Made by a program: the position numbers and the translations under genes. Positions 33,050-43,861 of a stretch of DNA of 64,000 nt are shown piece by piece. Position 1 is the stretch's first letter, and the number at the start of each line of letters is the position of its first letter. Below the pieces are notes generated by a model, which searched no databases, was not told where the DNA came from, and saw nothing but the letters and a program-made list of their open reading frames with translations. Source of the DNA: Larus michahellis (lineage: Eukaryota > Chordata > Aves > Charadriiformes > Laridae); the NCBI RefSeq assembly GCF_964199755.1, contig NC_133929.1, forward strand, positions 5,411,806 to 5,475,805. Direction: 5' to 3'.

Positions 33050-35279
33050 CGCTGAAAGACTTGGTTTGTTACTGTAGAAAGCTCATAAAGACTACGCAAA
33101 AGAGACTTGAAATGTCATGATATTGGGATATTTATAAGGATCTCCTCCATTATGTAAAAAAGAAGAAAAAAAAAAGAAAGTTTGAAGGAAAAATTAAAAA
33201 GAAAAGCCATTGAAAAATACTTTTTTTTTATTCCCGTGCTGACTATAGACATTGATGCTGTTATTAATCCATGAAATTTTGGGATTGGAAATTATTTTCA
33301 CTGGCTGTTGTTATATGAGTTAGTTTTCTGGTGACATTACCTGTTTGGGATGTGAAAATGCATTTGGAAGGCAGAAGAGTATAGAGAGCATCTTGATGTC
33401 AGGACAGTATGTTAAAAGAATTTCTTGGGATGGTTAGAGCATTTCCCATCATCTCCATGAATCAGAAAGATGGGTTGGGGGTTAGTCAGGTTTTTTTTTC
33501 TGAATGGTCAGAGGAAGAGGGCTATGCAGCCCTGCCTCAAGGAACAGCCCAAGGGCTGCTCTGTGTTGAATTGTGCATGTAGTAGTGTGGACAGTTCAAT
33601 TTTATATATTCTTATATTGTATTTTGTATATTTGCTTATACAGTATATTAAAATGTTTGTGATCTAGTGCACGTTTTATAACAATGATGTCATCATGAAA
33701 TGGGAGGTCTATACTACTAGGGATTGTGAATTTATAACTTTAGTGTTAAGAGAACTCAGAGGTTTGCTTTTTTATGGTGAACAAATTTTAAAGATGCTGT
33801 ACTTCAGAAAGATTTTTTTTGCCTTGTCTTAACTCCTTATCCTATTTTTCTTTAAAGCAACTACTCATTCTTTATTTCTTTAGATACCATCAGCCATTCT
33901 ACAGCTAAAGTTTCTTTTTGTGAAAGTCTCTGATTAATCCTTACCTTATTTCCCTTTTGGAGATGCATAGGTAGAGAAGGTTTTTAATGAGAGGAGTGTG
34001 GTTACTGTTTGCATATTGCAAGGAAAAGGGACTGAAGATTTGTAAAGACTTTGGAGCACTGGCTAACACTAATGCCTTGAATGATGGCATCCTTTAAGGG
34101 CTGTGTTTGTGGGGAAGAGTTCTGCTATATGGCAGCAAACAAACTATCTAAGAACATTTGTTATTTCTGTGTATCCTTTGATATGTATGGAAAGTGTTGT
34201 TCTTTGAGCCTCTTGCCTTCTAATTCAGCTTCCTCACTTAGACATGAATAGAGCTAGTTCAGCTGTTTGGATTAAAATTTACTGTGTGGACAAGCCTTAA
34301 AGGATTGCTGATCTGTCAGGTTGCTAACAGCAAAGTGTTACAGGGTGATGGTTTGTTTAGCAAAGGTATAGTTAGGGGGTTTGTGTTGTAACAATACATC
34401 ATGAGAGTTCTTCATAAAGTCATTCTGTGTATCATTCCATCTCCCTGCAGCACTGCAATAGGGCCTGTGTGTTCCCCTCACTCAGCATTTGTCCATGATG
34501 TCTGTTTACATACTTTCTGTAAGTTACTGGGGAAGGTAAAACAAAGCTCAAGTTCCCAGAAGTTCAAGTCCAGCATCTCCCTTGAGGACCACAGTGCTTG
34601 GTCCTCAGCCTGAGGCTTGGCTGCTGTGTAAGCTGGGCTAGGGAAGCAGTGTTTGAGCTGAGTGTGGTCGGTGAAGGGTGAAGGGGCCCCCAGGCAGGCT
34701 CACCTGGATCTTGAGAGAGGATGCAGTTTGCTGGAGGTACAGCAAGCAAGGAGGCTCAGCTAATGTGCTGTGTTGGTGGCAGGTTGAGGATGAAGCTGGT
34801 TTTATATACTGGTACAAGTCCATTCCCAAAGCAAACTAATTACCATTTTTTAAAAGAACAGTAATTTGGTATGGGGGAGTATAATACCAAACAGTTTAAG
34901 TTGACCCACCAGCAATCTGCTAAGGAAAGACAACCTCTAAAACTTTTGTAAGTTAACTGGTGTGGAATTTGGATAATGAGGTGAAGTCTCTGTGCTCAAA
35001 GAGCAATTAAGACTGGCTTTGCTATCTCTTGTGCAGCCCAGGGGAGTGAAGGCTTGTCTGGCTATCACAGGATACATAAATAACGGGGTAGTCTTGGGGA
35101 GCCAGGACAGCCCTGCTTTTCCTCAGCAGAGACAGTAAAATCAAGATAACAGAGACTTTGTGTAGCTCTTTGTTTCCTTGAGAGGCTCCCATGCCCGGTA
35201 ATTGACCTTTGCCTCATTACCTGTGAAATGCATATTAAAGTTGACACCCCTGCATATGCTAAGGAAGATTTTAGAGATC
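33050..35279. other. AT-rich intergenic DNA, nothing recognised
   Basis: About 2.2 kb with A- and T-runs (near 33150-33230 and 33490), no LTR or CR1 signatures and no convincing exons. A GC-richer patch at 34560-34800 has only short open frames. It may be ancestral single-copy intergenic DNA. Confidence 0.6.
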
Positions 35280-35790
35280 ATGCTAAACATATATGACTAT
35301 AGCACTCGTCTCTCCACCCAAATCATACTACACGTCACCTAGGGGAGGGAAACCTTGTAATTTTGGAGATAAAAGGATGGAGAAAATGACTGTTAAATTG
35401 GGAGAGAAGAAACTTGATACGTGACAGACCAGTCCATGGGCTGCGTTCTCTCCCTCCACCCCAGGCAGGGATGTCTTTCTGGGTAAGCGCTGCGCCTGTC
35501 ACCCTCTGGGGAATGTTGCCCCAGGTTGTTGTACTATCGTTATTTTTGCTAGCAATATTAACCTTAAGTAATTAGTGCTATTGTAGTCAGTGAATTTATC
35601 AACGGCAATCTCGAATCTGCGACTGTCGCTCTCAATAAAGTAACTAATTTCGATTATTTGTGAATCTGATTCAGTGAAAGTCCTTTGGTGGGACTTGGAT
35701 AGACAAATCAGTGAAAGTCCTGGGACTCTGACAGACAAATATCGAAACTACAGTCCTTTTAACGCGACAACTGGAAGATGTACTTCAGAA
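35280..35790 (+). mobile_element. LTR related to family b, 3' part (probable)
   Basis: Order and wording resemble family b: TATGACTATAGCACTC against TATGACTAAAGTCACTC, a pyrimidine-rich TCTCTCCCTCCACCCCAGGCAGGGATGTC block, TTTATCAACGGCAATC against TTTATCACCGGCAATC, then CTCAATAAAGTAACTA with AATAAA near 35634. It is much diverged from the copies at 372 and 59180 and its edges are uncertain. A short direct repeat (GTGAAAGTCCT, twice, near 35675 and 35711) lies in its 3' end. Confidence 0.5.
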
Positions 35791-36129
35791 TACAAATACC
35801 TACTGTCACCTGATGTAACCCAACACTATGGGGACAGGCAGCTTCTTTTAAGGATTCTTGGTAGAATGAGAACTGGCCACAGGGTTATAATTATAATCAG
35901 AACTTTATTATTATATACAATTCTAGCATTCAGCATAGCTTATCATTACACAGAATTTCTAGCAGTTAGCATAGCTTTCCTATTACCTATAATTTCAGTT
36001 ACCTAGACTTTTCAATCACCTGGGCCTTCTGCAGCTTGGATCAAATTCTTAATAATCATCACATTATACAATAATCATAATCTAGACTCTGACTTTAAAA
36101 AGTACACAATAAGCTACGCTGATTGCTAA
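35791..36129. other. AT-rich unassigned stretch with a small duplicated motif
   Basis: No gene recognised. The phrase TCTAGCATTCAGCATAGCTT near 35925 is repeated in altered form as TCTAGCAGTTAGCATAGCTT near 35960. The sequence may be part of an old ERV leader, since a gag-like fragment follows at 36130. Confidence 0.45.
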
Positions 36130-36314
36130 AATCTAAAATATTCCTTGCTAAATATTTCCTCACCCTCCAAGGGGATGCTGCCCAAACCTTATGGACTTCA
36201 GCTATTAAATGGGCAAGAAGGGTCCATTATCAAGATCACGGTAAGGAACCTACGACTCATTGGCAAGGCCCAAATGAATTGCAGGAAGCATTATCACAAG
36301 CAGCTCTAGTAACC
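36130..36314 (+). pseudogene. ERV gag-like fragment
   Basis: A short open stretch reading GDAAQTLWTSAIKWARRVHYQ and later TTHWQGPNELQEALSQAAL. The composition and Trp-rich helical look suggest retroviral Gag, but I cannot place it in a named domain. It ends at the start of the ERV-L 5' LTR (36315), with no spacer. It may belong to an older ERV into which the ERV-L inserted. Confidence 0.45.
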
Positions 36315-37048
36315 TGTCCTGGTTTGAGGTAAAACAGAACCAATTTTTTGTTCAGTAATTTTACTTCTTAGCTAGGCCTCTTCTAACTCTCGGAAATTAA
36401 CAGCATATTGTGCAGAAAACTGTTCATTCTCAGAGTGAAAAGACCAATGTTTACAATTAGTGCCAAGGAATGGTACACAGAGAGGCTCTTGCTTATACTT
36501 ATTGCTATAACAACCAAGGTCACCTAATTTCATTAGTTGCCCCGTTGGAAGGTCGGAAACGGAAAAGCGTAGAGGGGTCCCACCTGCAGGGAGGAGCGGA
36601 CAGGACAGGTGACCCAAAAGTGACCAACAGGGCTATTCCATCCCATCTGCCCCATGCTCAGTATAAAAGCTGAGGGATCAAAGGGTCAGCTTTCTTTTCT
36701 TCAATGGCCGACATCCAAGGAGGACCCTGTCTGTTCATCTGCCTTTGATCCCGATCCATGTGTTCCTGAATCCAGCTCTGGAATCCAGTTCCCACCCGTT
36801 GCTGAGTCCAGTCTGGGACTTCCCCAGTGCCTGCCAGTGATGTCATCCTGGGACCTTAATACAGTTTTGTATATACTGTACATATTTCATTATTTTTCTT
36901 TTTATTTTATTATTAATATTTCATTAAAGTAGTTTAGTTCCTTCTAAACTCATAAATCTCTTTATCTCTCCTCCTCCTCTCTGTGTGCAAGAGGTGGGGG
37001 GAGAGCGTCTGTCGCTGGCCATTGGAAAATTTGGCCAAAACCATGACA
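36315..37048 (+). mobile_element. 5' LTR (family c, 734 bp) of an ERV-L provirus
   Basis: Starts TGTCCTGGTTTGAGG and ends ACCATGACA, followed eight bases on by a primer-binding site, so it is a 5' LTR on the plus strand. TATAAAA is at 36662-36668, with the ATTAAAG polyadenylation region near 36923. The five bases upstream are TAACC; no 3' LTR is available to test for a duplication. It is nearly the twin of the solo LTR at 11104-11837. Confidence 0.92.
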
Positions 37049-37055
37049 GATTTAT

Positions 37056-37073
37056 TGGCGCCCAATGTGGGGC
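37056..37073 (+). promoter_or_regulatory. Primer-binding site, Lys-tRNA type
   Basis: TGGCGCCCAATGTGGGGC differs at one position from the primer site complementary to tRNA-Lys1,2 (TGGCGCCCAACGTGGGGC) used by several retroviruses. It lies seven bases after the LTR end. Mammalian ERV-L elements are named for a leucine tRNA, so the match to lysine here is noteworthy. Confidence 0.85.
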
Positions 37074-37275
37074 ACGAACAGAGCTCTGATAGATTGCCTG
37101 AATAGTTTGAATTCCAGTTTGCTCAGGGAGAACAGTCAGCTCACATCATGTTGTTCTTACATGAAATCTTGTATCGTGTCTTTAGAGAGCTTTGTATGAA
37201 GTTAATTGATGCAGTGGTGTTTAACTGGCCGAATATATTGCATGGTTTATTTCTTTGTGTTAGACTAAGCGTGCT

Positions 37276-37745
37276 GTGTTGGTGTGGATTGGCCTTCAGA
37301 TGTATAAAATAATTGCTTGGATAACAGTTCTACCTGCATATCTTGGGCATCACGTGATGGTTTCTTATACTAATTACACTTCCAGGATGGATTCTTTTAC
37401 TAACTACACTTTTGGTTTTACCTGGGGAAAGTTTACTTTGCCCTTTGATGATTATGCCAAAGTGACACTAACAGAATTAGGGGATGGAAAAAATTTGGGC
37501 TGTTTAGAGTGTGAATGTTACTTTCATTCGTACGTGATTTTGTTGTTGGTTTTCCTGAATGTGTTGCAGGGGTGGTTTATTGTTAAGTATCAGTGCAGGA
37601 GTGAGTATTATGTGACCTGTGATATTGCTACTCAAACCCAATGGCTGAAGTCAAAGATAGCAGAAATTCAGACAACCCCCCGACCGAAAGCCACAGCAGA
37701 AACACAAACAACTAAAATTACTGCCCAAGCTACAACACAAACACA
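37276..37745 (+). pseudogene. gag: ERV-L gag N-terminal region with hydrophobic segments
   Basis: An open frame from MLVWIGLQMYK, 200 bases after the primer site. Two hydrophobic stretches stand out: near the N-terminus (IIAWITVLPAYLGHHVMV) and near residue 95 (YVILLLVFLNVLQGWFIV). Between them lie N-glycosylation-like NYT motifs and a Cys-rich GCLECECYF segment. A Thr/Gln/Lys-rich tail ([18 protein letters not shown]) leads into a Pro/Ala-rich linker beyond the CR1 insertion. I recall similar N-terminal regions in predicted bird ERV proteins, but cannot assign a matrix fold. CR1 copy 7 breaks the frame at 37746. Membrane-spanning segments in Gag would be unusual. Confidence 0.6.
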
Positions 37746-38710
37746 GGGGCACAGAGTCTAGTTGGAGGTCAGTGATGAGTGGTGTTCCCCAGGGGTCAGT
37801 ACTGGGTCCAGTCCTGTTCAATGTATTCATCAATGACCTGGATGAGGGGATAGAGGGCACCCTCAGCAAGTTTGCTGATGACACAAAGCTGGGAGGGGTG
37901 GCTGACACACCAGAAGGCTGGCCGCCATACAGAGAGACCTGGACAGGTTGGAGAGTTGGGTGGCGAGAAACCTTATGAAATTCAACAAGGGCAAGTGTAG
38001 GGTGCTGCACCTGGGGAGGAATAACCTCATGCACCAGGACAGGTTGGGGGCTGGCCTGCTGGAGAGCAGCTTGGTGGAAAGAGACCTGGGAGTCCTGGTG
38101 GACAACAGGATGACCATGAGCCAGCAATGTGCCCTCGTGGCCAAGAAGACCAATGGCATCCTGGGGTGCATCAAGAAGAGTGTGGCCAGCAGGTCGAGGG
38201 AGGTCATCCTCTCCCTCTGCTCTGCCCTGGTGAGGCCGCACCTGGAGTACTGTGTCCAGTTCTGGGCTCCCCGGTTCAAGAGAGACAGGGAACTGCTGGA
38301 GAGGGTGCAGCAAAGGGCTACAAAGATGATTAGGGGACTGGAACATCTCTCTTATGAAGAAAGGCTGAGGGATTTGGGTCTCTTCAGTCTGGAAAAAAGA
38401 CAGCCGAGGGGGGATCTTATAAATTCTTATAAATACTGAAAGGGTGGGTGTCAGGAGGATGGGGCCAGGCTCTTTTCAGTGGTGCCCGGCAACAGGACAA
38501 GAGGTAATGGGCACAAACTTGAGCATAGGAAGTTCCACCTAAACATGAGGAGGCACTTCTTTACTTTGAGGGTGGCAGAGCACTGGAACAGGCTGCCCAG
38601 AGAGGTGGTGGAGTCTCCAACTCTGGAGACATTCAAAACCCGCCTGGATGCATTCCTGTGCAACCTGCTCTAGGTGACCCTTCCAACCCTACGATTCTGT
38701 GATTTTGTGA
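37746..38710 (+). mobile_element. CR1 copy 7, 3' part, inserted in ERV-L gag
   Basis: Plus-strand, 5'-truncated CR1. It begins at GGGGCACAGAGTCTAGTTGG, inside RT, and keeps [17 protein letters not shown], the catalytic [29 protein letters not shown] and [19 protein letters not shown], ending with CTACGATTCTGTGATT. There is a frameshift near 37925 and a stop near 38437. It is very similar to the 3' part of CR1 copy 12 (56217-57145), so the two belong to one subfamily. Confidence 0.93.
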
Positions 38711-39401
38711 AACAACGGCACCGGCCCCGACATAGGCCAGGCCCGCATCGGTTGCCCCCCCACCGGCTCCAGCGCAAGCCACGCTTCCACCCGTACCGGC
38801 AAAAGCCATGGCTCTGGCTCCGGCCCTGACGAAAGCCACGCCACTGGCCCTGGCCCCGGCCCTGGCCCTGGCCCCGTACCAAGCCACAGCCCGGCCCATC
38901 CCAGCAGCAATCACTCAGCAGCCTGCAGTCAAAGTTACTCCACCGCCTGCACCCCCAACATCTGTATCGCCAGCCCCTCCCCTGCCCACGGTGGCACCAG
39001 CTGTTCCAGCTCCAACAACGAGCACAGTCACTGCTCCGGCTGCTCCGACAATGAGCGCTGCTGCTACCCAAACTCCAGCAGAACCGGCACAAGTTGCCCC
39101 GGTGACCAGGAAGCAGAAAAAGTCAGCTCGTTCCCCTGCCTCTGACAACAGAGACCAGCCCAAGCCAGACAGCATGGGAGAGGGTTCCTCTGAGGAAGAT
39201 CCAGGAAAGGGTCCTTCTCAAGCAGATCCAGGAGAGGGTCCTTCTCATGAAGGTAAAGGAAAAGGTCCTGCTAAAGCAGATAAAGGAAAGGGTCTTTCTG
39301 AAATAGACCCAGGAGAGGGTCCTTCTCAGGCAGTGTTAAAACAGGATGAGGACTCAGATGCAGAGATAATCATCAAATCCTTCTCTATGAAGGATTTGTG
39401 A
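38711..39401 (+). pseudogene. gag: ERV-L gag, Pro/Ala-rich linker and 9-residue repeats
   Basis: Continues gag after the CR1. The linker is built of short A-P-A-x-A-type phrases over about 100 residues, then a KQKKSARSPAS basic patch. Next comes a run of five 27-base units (39195-39330) that translate to nine-residue repeats of the form xDPGxGPSx, the third and fourth being Lys-rich variants. The frame ends at 39399-39401 shortly after an acidic DEDSDAEIIIKSF segment. The reading frame is open here because of the repeats, and antisense frames (38633-39175) are artefacts of the GC-rich linker. Confidence 0.65.
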
Positions 39402-40226
39402 AATACAAGGAAGGACTTTAGTTGTCATGAAGGGGAGACACTTGTCTCCTGGTTGCTCTGATGCTGGGACAATGGAGCTAATACCATAGATTTAGATGGC
39501 AGAGAAGCTAAGCAGTTGGGAAACCTGGCCAAAGATGGAGGGATTGATAAAGCGATTGGGAGAAAGGCAGACATCCTCTGTCTCTGGAGGTGACTGCTAT
39601 CAGCTGTAAAGAGCAGGTATCCCTTTAAGGATGATATCGAATGCTGTCCAAGCAAATGGACCAGTATGGAAAAAGGTATTAAGTACCTGAGGGAACTGTC
39701 TGTTCAAGAGGTGATTTATAGCAACTGGCAAGTGATTATAGACCCTCATGAAATGCCATGCAAGCAATCTTTGTTGAGAAAGTTTGTGCAGAGTGCACCA
39801 TCAAATTATTCCCATGCTTTGTCAACAATGGTCTGGGGAGGATCTGATACTGATACACCAACTGTAAATGAGGTGGCTAATAAGGTGCGACAGTATGAAG
39901 ACAGTCTCTCTCATCCCCTCACTGTAGCAGCCATGGAGAAAATGGCTGAGCAAACTAAGACCATGGCTGATCAATCAAAGACAATGGCTGAGACAACTGA
40001 GAAAGTGGCTAAGAATACCAAGAAAATGGCTGAGACAAGAGAGAAAATTACTAAGACAATAGCTGAGCAAAATGAGAAAAATGATAAACTTTTTCATGAA
40101 CTGCTTGAAAAACTGTCTGAGAAGGGGAAAGAATCCCACTCCTCCCCTGAACAGACCCATGTTGCAGTCATTAAGAAAATATGCCCTCCTATGAGACCAA
40201 CTCAAGGGAAACAGGACCCACTCTGA
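39402..40226 (+). pseudogene. gag: ERV-L gag, capsid-like region and coiled coil
   Basis: Capsid-like sequence begins out of frame near 39420, with stops. It becomes open at 39666 (MEKGIKYLRELSVQEVIYS) for 186 codons. The segment SLLRKFVQSAPSNYSHALST looks like the helical C-terminus of a retroviral capsid. It is followed by a long Lys/Glu/Thr heptad-like stretch with the repeating phrase MAExTxKMA (39940-40080), predicted to be a coiled coil. The frame ends at TGA 40224-40226. I see no C-X2-C-X4-H-X4-C nucleocapsid knuckle. Confidence 0.68.
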
Positions 40227-40499
40227 GATTTCCTGTGGCTTTGCCTCTGCAACTACGGAGAGGACACAAGTAAGTGGGATAAGAAACCTATTCCGGTCCT
40301 ACAGGCATGAGTGCTTGAGTTGCAAGGCAAAGCAGATGGAAGAAAGAATTTCTGCAGGAGGGTGGCTGCTCCAGTCCACGGTAAGCGATGCTCCAGTCCT
40401 TGCAGGAACTCATCTGCTAATTGTAGATGTTGTTCTCAACATTAGGGTTGCCCTGTCTCCAGCCAGGAGGAGGATAGGGACAGACGAGTTTATTGGACT

Positions 40500-40960
40500 G
40501 TGTGGATTCCATGGCCTGGCACATTAGAGCCACAGAAGTATAAAGCCCTTGTGGACACTGGTGCACAGTGTACCCTATTGCCATCGAATCATAAAGGGAC
40601 AGAATCTGTTACCATTTCTGGTGTGACAGGGGGTCTCAAGAACTGACTGTATTGGAGGCCAAAGTGAGCCTGAATGGGAATAAATGGGAGAAGCACCCCA
40701 TTGTGACTGGCCCAGATGCTCCATGCATCCTTGGCATAGACTTCCTCAAGAGAGGGTATTTCAAAGACCCAAAAGGGTATGGGTGGGCTTTTGGTATAGC
40801 AGCTGTAGAGACTGAGGATATCACACAGCTGTCTGCCTTACCTGGCCTTTCAGATGACCCTTCTGTGGTGGGACTGATGAAGGCTAAAGAACAGCAGGTG
40901 CCAATTGCTGCTTCCATGGTGCATGGATGACAGTATTACACTAACTGAGACTCCCTGGTT
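40500..40960 (+). pseudogene. pro: ERV-L protease
   Basis: The retroviral aspartic protease active site VDTGAQCTLLPS is at 40551-40586. After a frameshift near 40640 the C-terminal part follows in a clean 92-codon frame (40652-40930) with APCILGIDFLKRGYF, matching the conserved end of the protease. The minus-strand copy at 30450-32196 carries the same block. Frame changes mean it is not translatable as one protein. Confidence 0.8.
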
Positions 40961-43612
40961 CCCATCCAGAACCTGATTCGTTGGCTAGAGACCCAAGGAG
41001 TGATCAGCAAGACTCGCTCACCCTTTAACAGTCCGATATGGCCAGTGTGAAAGTCTGATGGAGGCTGTAGATTAACAGTAGACTCTGGTGGCCTGAATGA
41101 AGTCACACCACCACTGAGTGCTGCTGTGCCAGACATGCTAGAACTGCAGCATGAACTGGAGTCCAAGGCAGCCCAGTGGTATGCTACCATTGACATGGCT
41201 AATGCCTTTTTCTCTATTCCTTTGGCAGCAGAGTGCAGGCCACAGTTTGCTTTCACCTGGAGAGGCATCCAGTACACCTGGAATTGACTGCCCCAGGGGT
41301 GGAAACACAGCCCCACTCTTTGCCATGGGCTGATCCAGACTGCCCTGGAGAAGGGTGGAGCTCCAGAACACCTGCAATACATTGATGACATCATTGTGGG
41401 GGGTAATACACCAGAAGGAGTTTTCAAGAAAGGTAAGAGAATAATCAAGATCCTTCTGAAAGCAGGTTTTGCTGTAAAAAGAGGTAAGGTCAAGGGACCT
41501 GCATGAGACATCCAGTTCTTGGGAATTAAGTGGCAAGATGGGCGTCGCCAGATCCCAATGGATGTGATTAATAAAATAACATCTATGTCCCCACCTACTG
41601 ACAAAAAGGAAACACAAGCCTTCTTAGGCATTGTGGGTTTCTGGAGAATACATATTCCAGGTTATAGTCAGATTGTGAAACCTCTCTATGAAGGGACTCG
41701 AAAGAAAAATAATTTTATGTGGGGTCCTGAGCAACGACAGGCCTTTGAACAAATTAAAAAGGAGACTGTACATGCAGTAGCCCTTGGACCAGTCTGAACA
41801 GGATGGGATGTTAAAAATGTGCTCTACACCGCAGCCAGGGACAATGGCCCTACCTGGATCCTCTGGCAGAAAGCACCTGGGGAGACTCAAGGTCAACCCC
41901 TAGGATTCTGGAGTTGAGGACACAAAGGCTCTGAGGCCAACTATACCCCAACTGAGAAAGAAATCTTGGCAGCATATGAAGGAGTCAGAGCTGCTTCAAA
42001 AGTAGTTGGTACTGAAGCACAGCTCCTCCTGGCACCCCAATTAGCAGTGCTGGGCTGGTTGTTCAAGGGTAAAGTTCCTTCTACTCATCATGCCACTGAT
42101 GCTAGCTGGAGTAAGTGGGTTGCCTTAATCACACAGCGAGCTCGAATAGGAAACCCAAATTGTCCAGGAATCATAGAAGTGATCACAAACTGGCCCGAAG
42201 GCAAAGACTTCACAATGCCACCAGAGGAGGTGGTGACTCGTGCTGAGGAAGCCCCACCATATAATGAACTCTCAGATCATGAGAAACAGTGTGCCTTGTT
42301 CACTGATGGATGTTGTCATATTGTAGGAAAGCATCGAAGGTGGAAAGCTGCTGTGTGGAGTCCTACATGATGAGTTGCAGAAGCAACTGAAGGATAAGGT
42401 GAATTGAGTCAATTGGCAGAGGAGAAAGCCATCCAGCTGGCCTTAGACATTGCTGAATGAGAAAAGTGGCCAGTACTCTATCTCTATACTGACTCATGGA
42501 TGGTGGCCAATGCTCTGTGGGGATGGTTAAAGCAGTGGAAGCAGAGCAACTGGCAGCGCAGGCGTAAAACCATCTGGGCTGCTGAATTGTGGCAAGACAT
42601 TGCTGACCAGCTAGGAAAACTAGTTGTGAAAGTACGCCATGTAGATGCCCACGTACCCATGAGTCGGGCCACTGAGGAACATTGAAACAATCAGCAAGTG
42701 GACAAGGCAGCTAAGATTTTCCAGACAGATTTGGACTGGGAACATAGAGGTGAACTGTTTTTAGCTTGGTGGCACTTCAGGTCATCAAGGAAGGGACGCA
42801 ACATACAAATGGGCTCATGACCGAGGGGTGGATTTAACCGTGGACACAATTGCACAGGTTATCCCTGATTGTGAAACATGTGCCAAAATCAAGCAAGCTA
42901 AAAGGTTAAAACCTTTGTGGTATGGAGGATGATGGCTGAAATATAAGTATGGGGATGCTTGACAAATTGACTATATCACACTCCCTCAAACACGTCAGGG
43001 TAAGTGTTATGTGCTCACAATGGTGGAAGGAAGCACCGAATGTTTGGAAACCTATGCCGTACCCCATGCCACTGCCCGGAATACCATCCTGGGCCTTGAA
43101 AGGCAAGGCTTGTGGCGACATGGTACTCCAGAAGGAATTGAGTCAGACAAGGGGACTCATTTCAAAAACAGTCTTATAAGTGCTTGGGCAAAAGAGCATG
43201 GCATTGAGTGGGTATATCGTATCCCCTATCATGCACCAGCTTCTGGGAAAATTGAGCGATACAATGGACTGTTAAAAACTACCCTGAAATCAGTGGGTGT
43301 GGATCCTTTAAAAATTGGGACAAGCGTTTAGCACAAGCTACCTGGTTAGTTAACACCAGGGGATCCATCAATCGAGCTGGTCCTGCTCAATCAGGCCTTT
43401 TACATACTGCAGAAGGGGATAAAGTCCCTGTGGTGCATGGAAGGAATATGCTGGGGAAAGCTGTTTGGGTTTTTCCTGCCTCAGGCAAAGGCAAACCCAT
43501 TCGTGGGACTGTTTTTGCTCAAGGACCTGGATGTGCTTGGTGGGTGATGCTGGAGAATGGAGAAGCTCAGTGTGTGCCTCAAGGATATTTGACCCTGGGT
43601 GAGAAGACTTAA
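40961..43612 (+). pseudogene. pol: ERV-L reverse transcriptase, RNase H and integrase (decayed)
   Basis: RT begins near 40980 (WLETQGVISKTRSPF) and has LTVDSGGLNEVTPPLSAAVPD, YATIDMANAFFSIPL, a decayed LPQGW block and the catalytic YIDD at 41378-41389. The connection domain has FLGIVGFWRIHIPGYSQIVKP (41620). RNase H begins at CALFTDGCC (42290) and has a YTDSWMVANALWGW block (42486). Integrase is the worst preserved: IESDKGTHFKNS (43136) and ASGKIERYN (43240) give the second Asp and the Glu, and a C-terminal VFAQGPGCAWWVMLENGEAQ block ends at 43612. At least a dozen stops or shifts are present. Wording of the RT matches ERV-L (spumavirus-related) Pol. No dUTPase is seen after integrase. Confidence 0.85.
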
Positions 43613-43861
43613 TTCTGAGCTGTATGATGTTAATTGTTATATGATACTATCAGTGTTCTAGAAGTGTTTTTCAGGATAACATAGTGGTGATGAAACCTGA
43701 ACCAGCTTCATCAAGTGGCATCCAGCAAAACTCTTCAAGATGGACATGCTACCTGTGGGCATGGACCACAATGAATTTCATACCATCTTTCCTACCTTGA
43801 GATTCTGCTATGAGAGATTAAATCCTACAGTTATGGACTAAATGGACTTAGTGGCCTTACT
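43613..43861 (+). other. ERV-L 3' tail without env or LTR
   Basis: About 250 bases after integrase with no env and no recognisable 3' LTR. Sequence such as TATGATGTTAATTGTTATATG leads into CR1 copy 8 at about 43862. The provirus is therefore truncated at its 3' end. Confidence 0.6.

Noticed and set aside
33050-35279. Possible host exons in the non-repeat block
   Set aside because: No open stretch with splice borders and a recognisable protein was found; the short frames look random.
37863-38346. Minus-strand frames of 231 and 138 codons
   Set aside because: They are antisense to CR1 copy 7 ORF2, which carries FADD and the C-terminal signatures on the plus strand.
38633-39175. Minus-strand Gly/Ala/Arg-rich open frames of up to 140 codons
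   Set aside because: They are the reverse of the Pro/Ala-rich ERV-L gag linker, where composition keeps several frames open.
40936-41631. Minus-strand frame of 231 codons
   Set aside because: It is antisense to the ERV-L reverse transcriptase with YIDD at 41378.
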